A stretch of 64,000 nt of DNA, taken from Rhodococcus sp. 14-2470-1b. Lineage in GTDB: Bacteria > Actinomycetota > Actinomycetes > Mycobacteriales > Mycobacteriaceae. The stretch spans positions 1 through 64,000 of the forward strand of contig NZ_NPFY01000024.1 of assembly GCF_002259415.1 (NCBI RefSeq), in the 5' to 3' direction. This document shows, in pieces, positions 53,118-61,818 of the stretch (positions within the stretch are counted from its first letter, which is position 1; each line of letters begins with the position of its first letter). A program made the position numbers and the translations under genes. The notes under the pieces were generated by a model. The model did not search any database. It was given only the letters and a program-made list of their open reading frames with translations, and had not been told where the DNA came from.

Positions 53118-53143
53118 GCCCCGCCGACCACGGTCGACGGGGC
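53118..53143 (-). terminator. Hairpin after the SCO6745-family gene
   Basis: GCCCCGCCGAC pairs with GTCGACGGGGC across a 4-nt loop with one mismatch (or a G-U pair). It lies between the SCO6745-family stop and the Clp promoter, probably ending the ALDH operon. Confidence 0.6.
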
Positions 53144-53168
53144 CTTGTGCGCGGAGACGCTCGGTCGA

Positions 53169-54044
53169 TCAGCTCTTCTTCTTGGTGCCGGGCAGGATGC
53201 CCGCGTCGATGACGGCCTTGACGTACGGGCGGACACTGGTGACCAGGGCTTCCGCGTCGGGCACGTTCTTCCAGATCGACGACGCCAGCGCATCGGTCCG
53301 GGCCTCGATGTGCGCGTCCTGTTCGACGCCTCGATCGGTGAGGGCTTCCCGGCCGTCGGTGGTCGTGAGCAATCCGCGGGAGACCAGACGATCCGCGGCG
53401 GCGGCCCACTCCTCGTCCGACCACTGGCGGGTGAGCTGGGTGATGCGCTTGCCGAGCACTCGTCGAGCTTTCGGGTCCGGATGCTCCGCCTCGTGGAACA
53501 CGACGGCTTCCGTCGGATCGAGTTGTGCGTCGACCAGTGCGGCCAGGTGGCCGTCGCCTCGCCATTCGCGGATCACGGCGATGGAGTGCCACAGCGCCAG
53601 ATGTGGTGCGTCCGGTCGCTCTGTCGAATGCCATGCTGCAGACAACGGCCGACCTGCGAAACAGGCGGTGTCGCCGATGTCGCGCAGCCGATCGGCCACG
53701 CGGGGGAGATCGGGGTCGGACGCCAGGTCGCCCAGCGCGTCGCCGAGGACGGTGTCGAGCATGGTCCATCGGCGTTCGGTGATCTTCTCCAGTCCGGCGT
53801 CGACGGCCGCCGGCCACACGCGCTCGATCAGCGCAGGATTGAAGTTGTAGAACGTCGCCGCGACGACACCCGCCGTGGTCCGACCGAGCGGTGCGGCACG
53901 CGACCCGACGTACCACGCGTGCCCGTCCACCCCGGCGTCCGCGGAGACCGTCTTCAGCAGGGGATTGAAATAGGCGGTGATGTGGAACGGCTCGAACGTG
54001 GTGTAGGCGGCGCGCGCCAGGGCGGTCGATGTGTCGCTGCTCAT
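53169..54044 (-). CDS. SCO6745 family helix-turn-helix-like protein
   Basis: A 291-residue protein of the actinobacterial SCO6745 family. The features AAYTTFEPFHITAYFNP, YNFNPALIERVWPAAV and the C-terminal winged-helix-like WAAAADRLVSRGLLTTTDGREALTDRG are typical. These proteins are usually annotated as MarR-like, but no DNA-binding work is known to me. ATG 54044 is the start. It is the last gene behind the ALDH, isomerase-family and SDR genes. Confidence 0.75.
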   Translation of the reverse strand: MSSDTSTALARAAYTTFEPFHITAYFNPLLKTVSADAGVDGHAWYVGSRAAPLGRTTAGVVAATFYNFNPALIERVWPAAVDAGLEKITERRWTMLDTVLGDALGDLASDPDLPRVADRLRDIGDTACFAGRPLSAAWHSTERPDAPHLALWHSIAVIREWRGDGHLAALVDAQLDPTEAVVFHEAEHPDPKARRVLGKRITQLTRQWSDEEWAAAADRLVSRGLLTTTDGREALTDRGVEQDAHIEARTDALASSIWKNVPDAEALVTSVRPYVKAVIDAGILPGTKKKS

Positions 54045-54093
54045 GATCACCGAACCTACCCGCCGTCGGGTCAGCACCCCACTCTTACAGGGA

Positions 54094-54930
54094 TCAGTAC
54101 AGATAGTCCTCGCCGCTGGCGCGGACGGTGATGTCGCTGATGCTGATTCCCCAGGGCTGGTCGATGACGTGCACCACGGCGTCGGCGAGGTCGTCGGGCT
54201 TGATGAGCCAGTACTCGATGTTGTCGACGTCCTTCTGCTCCGGGCGCAGGGTGTCTGTGGTCGCGGCAGTCATGTTCTCGGTGAAGATGGCACCGCGCTG
54301 ACCGGTCAGTCCGAGGATCGCCTCGTCGTTGACGATCCAACTCGCCAGGTTCGTGCCTGTGACACCTGTGGGCTTGACCGTCGTGACCTTGATCTTGCCC
54401 TTGGCCTCGATCCGCAGTGAATCGGAGATCGTGGTGACTGCGGCTTTCGTTGCGCTGTAGACGCCGGAACCGTCGATGCCGGCGTTGCCGAAGATCGACG
54501 AGATGTTGACGACCTGGCCGCGGCCCTGCTCGATCATCTGGTCGTAGACGGCGGAGATTCCGTTGACGACGCCCTTGATGTTGATGTCGATTGCCTTGTG
54601 CCACTTCTGCCATGCGCGCTCGTGGTCGGCGAAGTACGCCAGTGGCATCACGCCTGCATTGTTCACCAGTACGTCGATCGCGCCGAAGGTGGCGACGGCG
54701 TGTTGTGCTGCTGCGACTACCTGATCCATGTCGGTCACGTCGGCGACCGAGTAGGTTCCGGCGTGGCCTCGGGCCGCGATACCGTCGAACACGGCTTTCA
54801 GGCCTGCTTCGTTGATGTCGAGGCCCACGACCTTGGCGCCCTGGGCTGCGACTTTCTCGGCGATGAGCTGGCCGAAGCCACCGCCGGCGCCGGTGATCAG
54901 AATGACTTTGTCCTGCAGGTACTGCGACAT
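54094..54930 (-). CDS. SDR family oxidoreductase
   Basis: A 278-residue short-chain dehydrogenase with LITGAGGGFGQLIA, NNAG, catalytic serine in NISSIFG and YSATK. The C-terminal region is extended (TLRPEQKDVDNIEYWL). It lies 31 bp behind the mycothiol-isomerase-family gene in the ALDH operon. Together with the dehydrogenase upstream this suggests stepwise alcohol to aldehyde to acid oxidation. Confidence 0.84.
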   Translation of the reverse strand: MSQYLQDKVILITGAGGGFGQLIAEKVAAQGAKVVGLDINEAGLKAVFDGIAARGHAGTYSVADVTDMDQVVAAAQHAVATFGAIDVLVNNAGVMPLAYFADHERAWQKWHKAIDINIKGVVNGISAVYDQMIEQGRGQVVNISSIFGNAGIDGSGVYSATKAAVTTISDSLRIEAKGKIKVTTVKPTGVTGTNLASWIVNDEAILGLTGQRGAIFTENMTAATTDTLRPEQKDVDNIEYWLIKPDDLADAVVHVIDQPWGISISDITVRASGEDYLY

Positions 54931-54961
54931 TGCGTTCTCTTTCTTCGGGGGATGGTCGAAT

Positions 54962-55753
54962 TCAGACGATGTCGATGGCGTCGAGGACCGACGCCACGAG
55001 CGTGCGATCACCGCTGACCGTGACGGCGGATCGCCATGCGGATCGTGTTGTGCCCCAGCGCAGAAACTCCGTCGCCGACGAGGTGGCGACGTGCTCGGGG
55101 AGGTTCTCGTCCTCGGTGACGACGACGGCATCGTCCTGCCGGGACAGGACGAATGTCCTGTCGGTGGCTCCGGTGAGGTGAAGGCCTACCGGTGATTTCA
55201 GCGAGGCGCCTACACCGTCGCCGCACATCTGGGGGAGTCCGGCGATCATCCAGTCGATCGCTGGATCGATCGCGGTGGCCACGTCCACGTCACCTGCGGT
55301 CATGGGGCCGAAGGGCTGCAACAGATCCGACGTGAGGTGCACCAGGTGATCGAAGGACAGGGCATCGCTCAGCTGGTGCAGCTTGTACGTTCCGAGGTCG
55401 AGCATGTCGAGGGTGTTGTCCCGCAGGTCGGGGGAGTTCAGTGCGGCCAGCGTGGCAAGTCCGGCCTCGGACTGCTCGCGGTAGTACTCGAGTATCTCCT
55501 CGTGCGGAAGATCGGCGCGTTCGCGGACGGCAGCGTCGTTGAGACGTTCGGACTTTCCGCTGGGATTCGGTGGGAACACCAGGTCGGGATCGGCGATGAA
55601 GTTGAAGAAAAATGCCATGTGGCCGATCAGGTCGTGCACGCGCCAGCCGTGGCAGGCGGTGTCTGCTTCCCACTCGGCGGTGCCGAACTGCTCGGCGATC
55701 TTCAGAGTGTCGGCGGCCAGTGCGCGGGCACCGGCGAGTCCTGCGTCGGACAT
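54962..55753 (-). CDS. Maleylpyruvate isomerase family mycothiol-dependent protein
   Basis: A 263-residue protein with the DinB-like four-helix N-domain (CHGWRVHDLIGHMAFFF, SFDHLVHLTSDL), whose histidines would bind a metal, and the SCP2-like C-domain of mycothiol-dependent maleylpyruvate isomerases. Mycothiol use fits an actinomycete. It sits 17 bp behind the ALDH gene. The exact reaction is unknown. Confidence 0.8.
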   Translation of the reverse strand: MSDAGLAGARALAADTLKIAEQFGTAEWEADTACHGWRVHDLIGHMAFFFNFIADPDLVFPPNPSGKSERLNDAAVRERADLPHEEILEYYREQSEAGLATLAALNSPDLRDNTLDMLDLGTYKLHQLSDALSFDHLVHLTSDLLQPFGPMTAGDVDVATAIDPAIDWMIAGLPQMCGDGVGASLKSPVGLHLTGATDRTFVLSRQDDAVVVTEDENLPEHVATSSATEFLRWGTTRSAWRSAVTVSGDRTLVASVLDAIDIV

Positions 55754-55770
55754 CGAATCCTCGATTTCTT

Positions 55771-57216
55771 CTACGATGCGAGAAAGATGGACTTGAGTTG
55801 CTGGTACGCGGCCAGACCTTCCGGGCCGAGTTCACGCCCGAGGCCACTGGCCTTGACGCCGCCGAACGGCGAGCCCCAGTCCAGGTTGAAGGTGTTGACA
55901 CCGAACGACCCCGTCTCGACGCGCCGTGCCACGCCGATGCCACGTTCTTCGTCGGAGGTCCACACCGTCCCGCCGAGGCCGTACTCGGAGTCGTTGGCCA
56001 GAGCGACAGCGTCGTCGACGTCGTCGTAGGCGATGACGGACAGAACCGGACCGAATACCTCCTGGCGTGCGATGGTGCTGGCGTTGTCGACGTCGGCGAA
56101 CACCGTCGGCTGCACGAAGTATCCGACGCCGTTCACTCGTCCACCGCCGGTGGTGATGGTTCCGCCTTCCGCACGTCCCTGATCGATCAGCGAGAGCACC
56201 CTGTCACGTTGTGCGGCGCTGACCATCGGACCGATGAAGGTGGCCGGGTCCATGGGATCGCCGACGGGCAGGCTCGACGCCATGGCGGTGATGGCGTCGA
56301 CGTAGGCCCGACTCTGGCTGCGCGGAACGAGAATTCGAGTAGACATGTAGCAGGTCTGTCCACTGTTGAGCAGTGATGCGGTGGACAGACCCGTCACGGT
56401 TCGTTCGACGTCGGCGTCGTCGAGAACCAGGGCAGCGGACTTACCTCCGAGCTCGAGGGTGGCGGGTCGGAGCAGTTCCCCGCAGACCCGGCCGATGTGA
56501 CGTCCGGCCGCCGTCGAACCCGTGAAGGCGACTTTGTCGACGCCGGGATGGGCGACGAGGTACTGCCCCACGTCCGGTCCGCCGGTGACGATGTTGATCA
56601 CGCCGGCGGGGAGTTCCGCAGCGATGGCGGCCTCGGCCAGAACGTAAGAGTCGAGAGTTGTCTCCGGCGACGGCTTGAGCACGACGGTGCACCCTGCAGC
56701 CAGTGCGGGCGCGATCTTGAACATCGACAGCACCGCTGGAAAGTTCCACGGCGCGATGGCGGCGACGACCCCGACGGGTTCGCGGCGCACGATTGTCGTC
56801 CCCGGCATCGGTTGGCTGGCGCGGCGCTCTTCCAGCGGCGTCGACTCGGCGAGGTCCGCGTAGTAGCGCAGCAACTGGACCGGAGCAGCGCCTTCGGCGA
56901 ACCGAGCAAGTTCGACGGGCATTCCGTTCTGTCGAGTGACCGTCGTCGCGCGCTCTTCGGCTCGCTTCTCGAGTTCGTCGGCGAATCGACGTACGAGCCG
57001 GGCCCGGGTTTCGGGAGTGAGCCCGGCCCAGTCGTCGCGGCGCAACGCAGCCCGAGCCGACGACACCGCAGCGTCGACGTCAGCGTCGGTCGATGTGGGA
57101 AACGAGCCGATTTCCTGCTCGGTGAGGGGCGAGACGACGGACGTCCGGCCGTCGGTGCGAGGGGGTGTCCATCCTCCGTCGATGAAAAGAGCGTCGTGGT
57201 CGATGCGAGCGGTCAT
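55771..57216 (-). CDS. Aldehyde dehydrogenase
   Basis: A 481-residue NAD(P)-dependent aldehyde dehydrogenase. Motifs are PWNFP with the oxyanion Asn, KPSPETTLDSY, the general-base Glu in ELGGKSAALV, and the catalytic Cys in NSGQTCYM. AGGAGG precedes ATG 57216. It is the first gene of a four-gene operon and diverges from an AraC-type regulator, so the aldehyde or its precursor probably induces it. Confidence 0.92.
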   Translation of the reverse strand: MTARIDHDALFIDGGWTPPRTDGRTSVVSPLTEQEIGSFPTSTDADVDAAVSSARAALRRDDWAGLTPETRARLVRRFADELEKRAEERATTVTRQNGMPVELARFAEGAAPVQLLRYYADLAESTPLEERRASQPMPGTTIVRREPVGVVAAIAPWNFPAVLSMFKIAPALAAGCTVVLKPSPETTLDSYVLAEAAIAAELPAGVINIVTGGPDVGQYLVAHPGVDKVAFTGSTAAGRHIGRVCGELLRPATLELGGKSAALVLDDADVERTVTGLSTASLLNSGQTCYMSTRILVPRSQSRAYVDAITAMASSLPVGDPMDPATFIGPMVSAAQRDRVLSLIDQGRAEGGTITTGGGRVNGVGYFVQPTVFADVDNASTIARQEVFGPVLSVIAYDDVDDAVALANDSEYGLGGTVWTSDEERGIGVARRVETGSFGVNTFNLDWGSPFGGVKASGLGRELGPEGLAAYQQLKSIFLAS

Positions 57217-57291
57217 ATCGGTTCCTCCTGGGGCGCGTTCTGCGTTGAACGGGCAGCTGTGTCGATCATCACGCTGAACAGGGCCAATTAA

Positions 57292-57320
57292 TTGACATCA
57301 CATGCCAAATTTTTTACATT
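57292..57320 (+). promoter_or_regulatory. Consensus-like promoter of the AraC gene (leaderless)
   Basis: TTGACA (57292-57297) and TACATT (57315-57320) are 17 bp apart. Transcription would begin about 57327-57328, at the ATG itself. No Shine-Dalgarno is present, so a leaderless mRNA is likely. Confidence 0.62.
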
Positions 57321-57327
57321 TCGACCC

Positions 57328-58329
57328 ATGGCCGATCTGATCAGCGCGTCCTCGCTCACCCGCGTGGTCGAGCTGATCGAGGACTGTGGAGGGGATCCGT
57401 ACGAGTACTGCGACAGGGTGGGCATCGACCCGGCCGTGATCGGTACGTACGACAACTTCGTGCCCTTCAGCGCGTTGTCCACGCTGCTCGGTCTGTGTGC
57501 GCGCGAGTTGAGCGCACCGGACTTCGCTCTACGGCTCGCGGCTCGTCAAGATCCAGACATCCTCGGTCCCGTGGCAATCGCGGCCCGCAACGCCGAGACG
57601 GTGGGCGATGCACTTCGCGGCGTCGTGAAGTACGCGCACGTGTACAGCCCTGCGCTGGCCATCGAACTGTCAGTCGGTGATACCGAAGCGTCGTACTCCG
57701 TCGACACGGTGCTGCATCGGCTTCCGCACCGGGCACACATCGTAGAGCTCGCGCTGGGCGTCACGTTGACGACGGTTCGGATGATGGCCGGTCAGGATTT
57801 TCACCCGTCGAGAATCTCGTTCCAACATCCGCGGATCTCCGAGCTGTCGACGTACCGAGAGTATTTCGGGTGCACGGCCGAGTTCGGCTGCGACCGCAAC
57901 GCGCTCGACTTCCCGCGTGGGGTCCTGCATCGGCACCTGCCTCGGGTCGATCCGCTGGCCTACGACGTGGCTGTGCGCTACATGGCAGGACGAGACACCT
58001 CGGTCGCCTTCCGAGATACTGTGTCGGCGTTGATCGTTCGATCACTGCCCGCCGGGGCGGCAAGTCTCGACGGGGTCGCCGCCTTGATGCTGTTGCATCC
58101 TCGGACGCTTCAGCGTCGACTGGCGTCGGATGGTACGACGTTCGAAACCCTCGCCGACGATTCCCGACGCGAACTAGCGCTCGGTCTTCTCGCGAACATG
58201 GACGTCCCGCTGTCCGCGGTGTCGAGACAACTCGGCTATTCCGAGCCGAGCACGTTGACGCGCAGCGTGAAGCGTTGGTTCGGAGTGACTCCTCTCGCGA
58301 AGCGGCGAGAACTCACGCGGCGATACTGA
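57328..58329 (+). CDS. AraC family regulator with arabinose-operon-type N-domain
   Basis: A 333-residue regulator. The N-terminal Arabinose_bd domain (VELIEDCGGDPYEYCDRVGI, DFALRLAARQDPDILGPVAIAARNAETVGDAL) is followed by the double helix-turn-helix (LDGVAALMLLHPRTLQRRLASDGTTFETL, LSAVSRQLGYSEPSTLTRSVKRWFG). This is the OruR/AdpA-like acyl-responsive branch. ATG 57328 has no ribosome site and lies at the predicted transcription start. It diverges from the ALDH operon and is its likely activator. Confidence 0.9.
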   Translation: MADLISASSLTRVVELIEDCGGDPYEYCDRVGIDPAVIGTYDNFVPFSALSTLLGLCARELSAPDFALRLAARQDPDILGPVAIAARNAETVGDALRGVVKYAHVYSPALAIELSVGDTEASYSVDTVLHRLPHRAHIVELALGVTLTTVRMMAGQDFHPSRISFQHPRISELSTYREYFGCTAEFGCDRNALDFPRGVLHRHLPRVDPLAYDVAVRYMAGRDTSVAFRDTVSALIVRSLPAGAASLDGVAALMLLHPRTLQRRLASDGTTFETLADDSRRELALGLLANMDVPLSAVSRQLGYSEPSTLTRSVKRWFGVTPLAKRRELTRRY

Positions 58330-58404
58330 TCGCTTCCCTTTCGTGCAGATGTGGTTAGCCAACCCACAGGTTGGCGTCGTGGTCGACGGGGTAGCCGAGC
58401 TCAC

Positions 58405-58953
58405 ATGAGCCTCCCCGGAGTATTGAACAGTCTCGAAGATGCGTCGTTCCTGGACAAGGAGAGCGACGCGATCAACGGCGTCCTCAAGCCCGCTCTCGAC
58501 GACACCGTGATCGGTGGACTGTTGCGCGGGTCGTTCGTAGGCCACCCCATCCACCCGGCGTTGGTGAACGTCACGGTCGGAGCATGGACCAGCGCTGTCG
58601 TGCTCGACCTCGTCGGATTCGAGTCGAAGGCCGCTCAGCGGCTGATCGGACTCGGTCTGCTGTCGGCGCCCGCAACCATCGCCACCGGCTGGGGTGACTG
58701 GTCCACTCGCGGCCCACGCGCGCGCCGCGTCGGGATCATCCATGCCGGATCGAACGCTACCGGCGTGTTCCTGTTCCTCGGCTCGTTCCTACGCCGGCGA
58801 AGCCGGCGTAGGAACGACACAGTGGCGAAGGGACTGGCGCTGGCCGGACTCACGGCCGCAGGCCTGGGCGGCGTCATCGGTGGTCACCTTGCCTACAGTG
58901 TCACCGAGGAGCCGTCCGAGCAGCCCGCGTTCGACGAGCATCAGCTGACGTAG
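58405..58953 (+). CDS. DUF2231 membrane protein
   Basis: A 182-residue protein with about four hydrophobic helices in the DUF2231 pattern (GHPIHPALVNVTVGAWTSAVVLDLVG, RLIGLGLLSAPATIATGWGDW, VGIIHAGSNATGVFLFLGSF, ALAGLTAAGLGGVIGGHLAY). The HPIHPALV histidines are typical and may hold a heme or metal. ATG 58405 (MSLPG) is the start. A perfect 35-bp hairpin lies within the gene at 58783-58817 and encodes an Arg-rich loop between helices. Confidence 0.82.
   Translation: MSLPGVLNSLEDASFLDKESDAINGVLKPALDDTVIGGLLRGSFVGHPIHPALVNVTVGAWTSAVVLDLVGFESKAAQRLIGLGLLSAPATIATGWGDWSTRGPRARRVGIIHAGSNATGVFLFLGSFLRRRSRRRNDTVAKGLALAGLTAAGLGGVIGGHLAYSVTEEPSEQPAFDEHQLT
58783..58817. repeat. Perfect 16-bp-arm hairpin inside the DUF2231 gene
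   Basis: TCGTTCCTACGCCGGC and its exact complement flank GAA. It encodes the cytosolic loop FLRRRSRRRND. Such a perfect repeat within a coding frame is unusual. Confidence 0.85.
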
Positions 58954-58991
58954 AACCTCGAATCCAAGTGGGGCGGGACGATCGCCTTCAG

Positions 58992-59675
58992 CTACTTTCG
59001 TCCCGCAGCCCATTTCATGCCCCAGCCGTATTTCTTGTCGAGATCCGACTGGCTGCCCTGGATGTATTCCACCAAGCGGGTTACGGTGACTCCCTGTTTC
59101 CCGCTCTCCAGCAATGCAATTGCGCAGATTCGAGCGGAATTGCTGTCCGATTCCAGCTTCACCTCCACCTGTGGACCCGAGGTGGGGAAGAGGGTGACGA
59201 CGCCGTCGACTGCGGCCCAGTTGGGGGCGCCCTCGTAAATCATCGCGAAGATCAGGACCCGCTTGAACATCTCGGGGCGGGCGAGGTTGATGTGCATGTT
59301 CTCGCCGCCGACGACAGTGCCCGAGCGATCGTCACCGTCGAGTGCGATGTACGGAGCGCGATCGACGGCTCCGAAGCTGTTGCCGAGCGCTTGGATGACG
59401 CCTTTCGAGCCGTCGGCGAGCTCGTAGAGGCAGCCGAGGTCGAGATCGACGCCTCCGGTCCCGTAGGACGCGGCGGCCAGCTTCGCCAGAAAGCCCTTTT
59501 TCTTCGGCGCGGGTGTCGCGCCCGTCGACCAGTTCAGATTGACGCGCATCGTGCCCTGCGACTCGCCGGCCTTCGTCAGGCTCACCGAGGGAGCAGACTT
59601 GGACAGCGTCACCTTGCTCAGGCTCACCGCGGGCGTCGCCGGGGTCGAAGGCTTGCGGGTGTAGTCGATCGCCAT
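58992..59675 (-). CDS. TerD/TerZ family stress protein
   Basis: A 227-residue protein with a Ser/Thr/Val-rich N-terminal segment (VSLSKVTLSKSAPSVSLTK) and a TerD domain (GVDLDLGCLYELADGSKGVIQALG, DDRSGTVVGGENMHINL, RVLIFAMIYEGAPNWA). The calcium-binding aspartates DLDLGC and GDDRSG are present. Family members act in tellurite, phage-defence or general stress complexes. It diverges from the VWA gene, its likely partner. Confidence 0.84.
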   Translation of the reverse strand: MAIDYTRKPSTPATPAVSLSKVTLSKSAPSVSLTKAGESQGTMRVNLNWSTGATPAPKKKGFLAKLAAASYGTGGVDLDLGCLYELADGSKGVIQALGNSFGAVDRAPYIALDGDDRSGTVVGGENMHINLARPEMFKRVLIFAMIYEGAPNWAAVDGVVTLFPTSGPQVEVKLESDSNSARICAIALLESGKQGVTVTRLVEYIQGSQSDLDKKYGWGMKWAAGRK

Positions 59676-59819
59676 GAAATTTGCCTACTCGTCGTCGTGT
59701 CCGTTTTGCCTTGTCCGAGGATAGCGGGCAAACGTGTCGGTACCCCTCGGTACGGTTCCTTTCATCAGCTTCACCCGCTTCATCTGCGCGAGTCCGCGCA
59801 CTTTCTCAGGAGGTTTTCT

Positions 59820-60464
59820 TTGACGAATCCACAGTTGTCTCTGGTGGCCGCTTTGCTCGACCGCTCGGGTTCCATGAACGCCATTGCGGATGACACTCGC
59901 GGTGGTTTCGACTCGTTCATCGCGAAAGAGCGTGCGCACGAGGGTGACACGGTGGTCACTCTTGCGCAGTTCGACGATCGCTACGACATGGTCTACAGCT
60001 CGCAGCCGATCGATTCTGTTCCGCCTCTCGTGCTCGAGCCTCGGGGCATGACGGCGCTGTACGACGCCATCGGCCGGCTCATCACCGACGTGGGCTCGGA
60101 GCTCGCGGCCACACCCGAGAACGAGCGTCCTGGTTCGGTCACCATCCTCGTGATGACCGACGGTCACGAGAACGCGAGCAAGGAGTGGAGCAACACGGCT
60201 GTTCGCGCCCTCATCGAACAGCAGGAGCGGGACTATCAGTGGGACTTCGTGTTTCTCGGCGCCAACATCGATGCAGTGGACGTGGGCACCGACCTCGGCT
60301 TCGCCCGTGACAAGTCCATGACGTACGTGTCCACCACCGTGGGCGTCACGTCCGCGTTCGATTCGGTGGCGAGCTACCAGAGTCGCAAGCGCGCCTCGGT
60401 GATGGGAGCGCCCCCGGTGCAGGGCTTCTCGGAAGAGGATCGTCGCCGAGCGCGTGGGGAGTGA
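59820..60464 (+). CDS. VWA domain protein (TerY-like)
   Basis: A 214-residue von Willebrand A domain protein. The MIDAS motif is complete: DRSGS near residue 14, the threonine in RGMTALYDA and the aspartate in VMTDGHEN. The start is TTG 59820, supported by AGGAGG 6 bp upstream. No ATG or GTG is available at the domain start, and the long upstream frame is antisense to TerD. It diverges from the TerD-family gene, matching TerD/TerY pairs in stress loci. Confidence 0.85.
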   Translation: MTNPQLSLVAALLDRSGSMNAIADDTRGGFDSFIAKERAHEGDTVVTLAQFDDRYDMVYSSQPIDSVPPLVLEPRGMTALYDAIGRLITDVGSELAATPENERPGSVTILVMTDGHENASKEWSNTAVRALIEQQERDYQWDFVFLGANIDAVDVGTDLGFARDKSMTYVSTTVGVTSAFDSVASYQSRKRASVMGAPPVQGFSEEDRRRARGE

Positions 60465-60514
60465 ACGAAGCGTATGAGGTCGGCCCATCGATCGGGTGGG
60501 CCGGACTCATGCGA

Positions 60515-61591
60515 TCAGGTGACGGATTGCGTGCGTGGCAAAGTCAGGACTACGTACCGCAGCGCGTTGCGAAGTGACGTCAGGACGGTGTCCTTCATGT
60601 CGGCGTCCGGAGCAGAAGCGAACTGCAGCAGTTCGAGAATGCGGTCTCGGTCGTTGTGGCAGATGAGCGCAACGTCTTCCGGTGTCAGTTCGTCACCTGA
60701 TTCGAGTTCGACGAGGGTCCGCAACTCGGGAGGTGTCCGGAGCGCAGACGAGGTCTCGGACAGGCGTCGAAGTATCTCGGCACCATGATCCTCGACGAAC
60801 CTGAGCAAGGATCCCATTGCACGGCCGAGATGCTCTTCCACCAGGGGAGAGCAATCGACGCGAGCGGACGCGATGACGCAGTCCTCCGCGACACGAAACT
60901 TGAGGTCGGGCGCTACCTGCGCGTACTCTGCCGCGACCGCTGCGCCGTCGTGACAGAGGGGGTGTGCGGCGAAGGTCGTGGAGAGCTCCACGACAGGCTC
61001 GGACGTACAGACTCGGAGGTAGGACTCGATGCCCCTGTCTCCGAAAGGAACGTCGCCATTGTCGTCCTTGATCGGTCTGAAGCCCAGAATGGAGGTCAGT
61101 GCCGCGTCGACCTGTTCGACCAATCGATCGTGGGCATTCCTGGTTTCCCAGCTTTCCACGGCAGAACTGGAGTCGAAAACGTCCGCCAGGGGAGCACCCG
61201 CAGCGCTGGCAGCGACAACTGTCGGGTGCACGATGCCGCGGCAATCGCGTAGCAGGGCAACAACGGCACCGGCGATCACCTCCGCACCCCCGACGATTCG
61301 AAATCCCGCCGGATCTTCTGCTCCGACCGACCACCCGGCATGTGCCAACGTGCGTCGATCCATGTCCGAGAACGATTGAGCAAGAGTGCCTTCGAGGGTG
61401 CCGACCAAGTCGGTCGAAGATGCGTTGACAGAGATCATCGACAGGTCGTCGCGTTCGCTCGGGATCCCGCGGCCGGTGCAGATCGCGAGCGAATCCCCGT
61501 CGGACATCGCTGCGACGTATGTACTCAGTCGGTGCGAGAACTGGGTCCATGCGATATCGATCTCGGTGTCGAAATCAGGTTCCGTGGGCAT
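60515..61591 (-). CDS. YbjN/TY-Chap-like protein, paralog A
   Basis: A 358-residue soluble protein with three regions: DFDTEIDIAWTQFSHRLSTYV (N), an alpha/beta middle, and RVDCSPLVEEHLGRAMGSLLRFVEDHGAEIL. A unique C-terminal helical domain of about 90 residues follows. The middle resembles YbjN/type-III-chaperone (TY-Chap) folds; this is a weak recognition. AGGAGG precedes ATG 61591. It is clearly paralogous to the next gene upstream, and lies beside the TerD and VWA genes. Confidence 0.65.
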   Translation of the reverse strand: MPTEPDFDTEIDIAWTQFSHRLSTYVAAMSDGDSLAICTGRGIPSERDDLSMISVNASSTDLVGTLEGTLAQSFSDMDRRTLAHAGWSVGAEDPAGFRIVGGAEVIAGAVVALLRDCRGIVHPTVVAASAAGAPLADVFDSSSAVESWETRNAHDRLVEQVDAALTSILGFRPIKDDNGDVPFGDRGIESYLRVCTSEPVVELSTTFAAHPLCHDGAAVAAEYAQVAPDLKFRVAEDCVIASARVDCSPLVEEHLGRAMGSLLRFVEDHGAEILRRLSETSSALRTPPELRTLVELESGDELTPEDVALICHNDRDRILELLQFASAPDADMKDTVLTSLRNALRYVVLTLPRTQSVT

Positions 61592-61818
61592 GATGGAACC
61601 TCCTTGCTGTGTGCAGTGAGTCGACAACCCGACTCGGTATTCACACGTCACTGTAGCTGCGCGAACCGACACCGCATTTCCGATTTCGGGGTCGAGTCAT
61701 GCACCGATGCAAGTGATCTGCGATTTCGTGTCCCGTACCCCCCAGAATCGTGGTCATTCGATTGAATGACGACGGCCGCCGCGGCGCTGGGGATCGAGTC
61801 TTTCGGTGGTGCGTGACA

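Noticed and set aside
58968-59819. Upstream extension of the VWA protein (498-residue frame)
   Set aside because: The first 284 residues are antisense to the TerD gene. The TTG at 59820 with AGGAGG starts exactly at the VWA domain.
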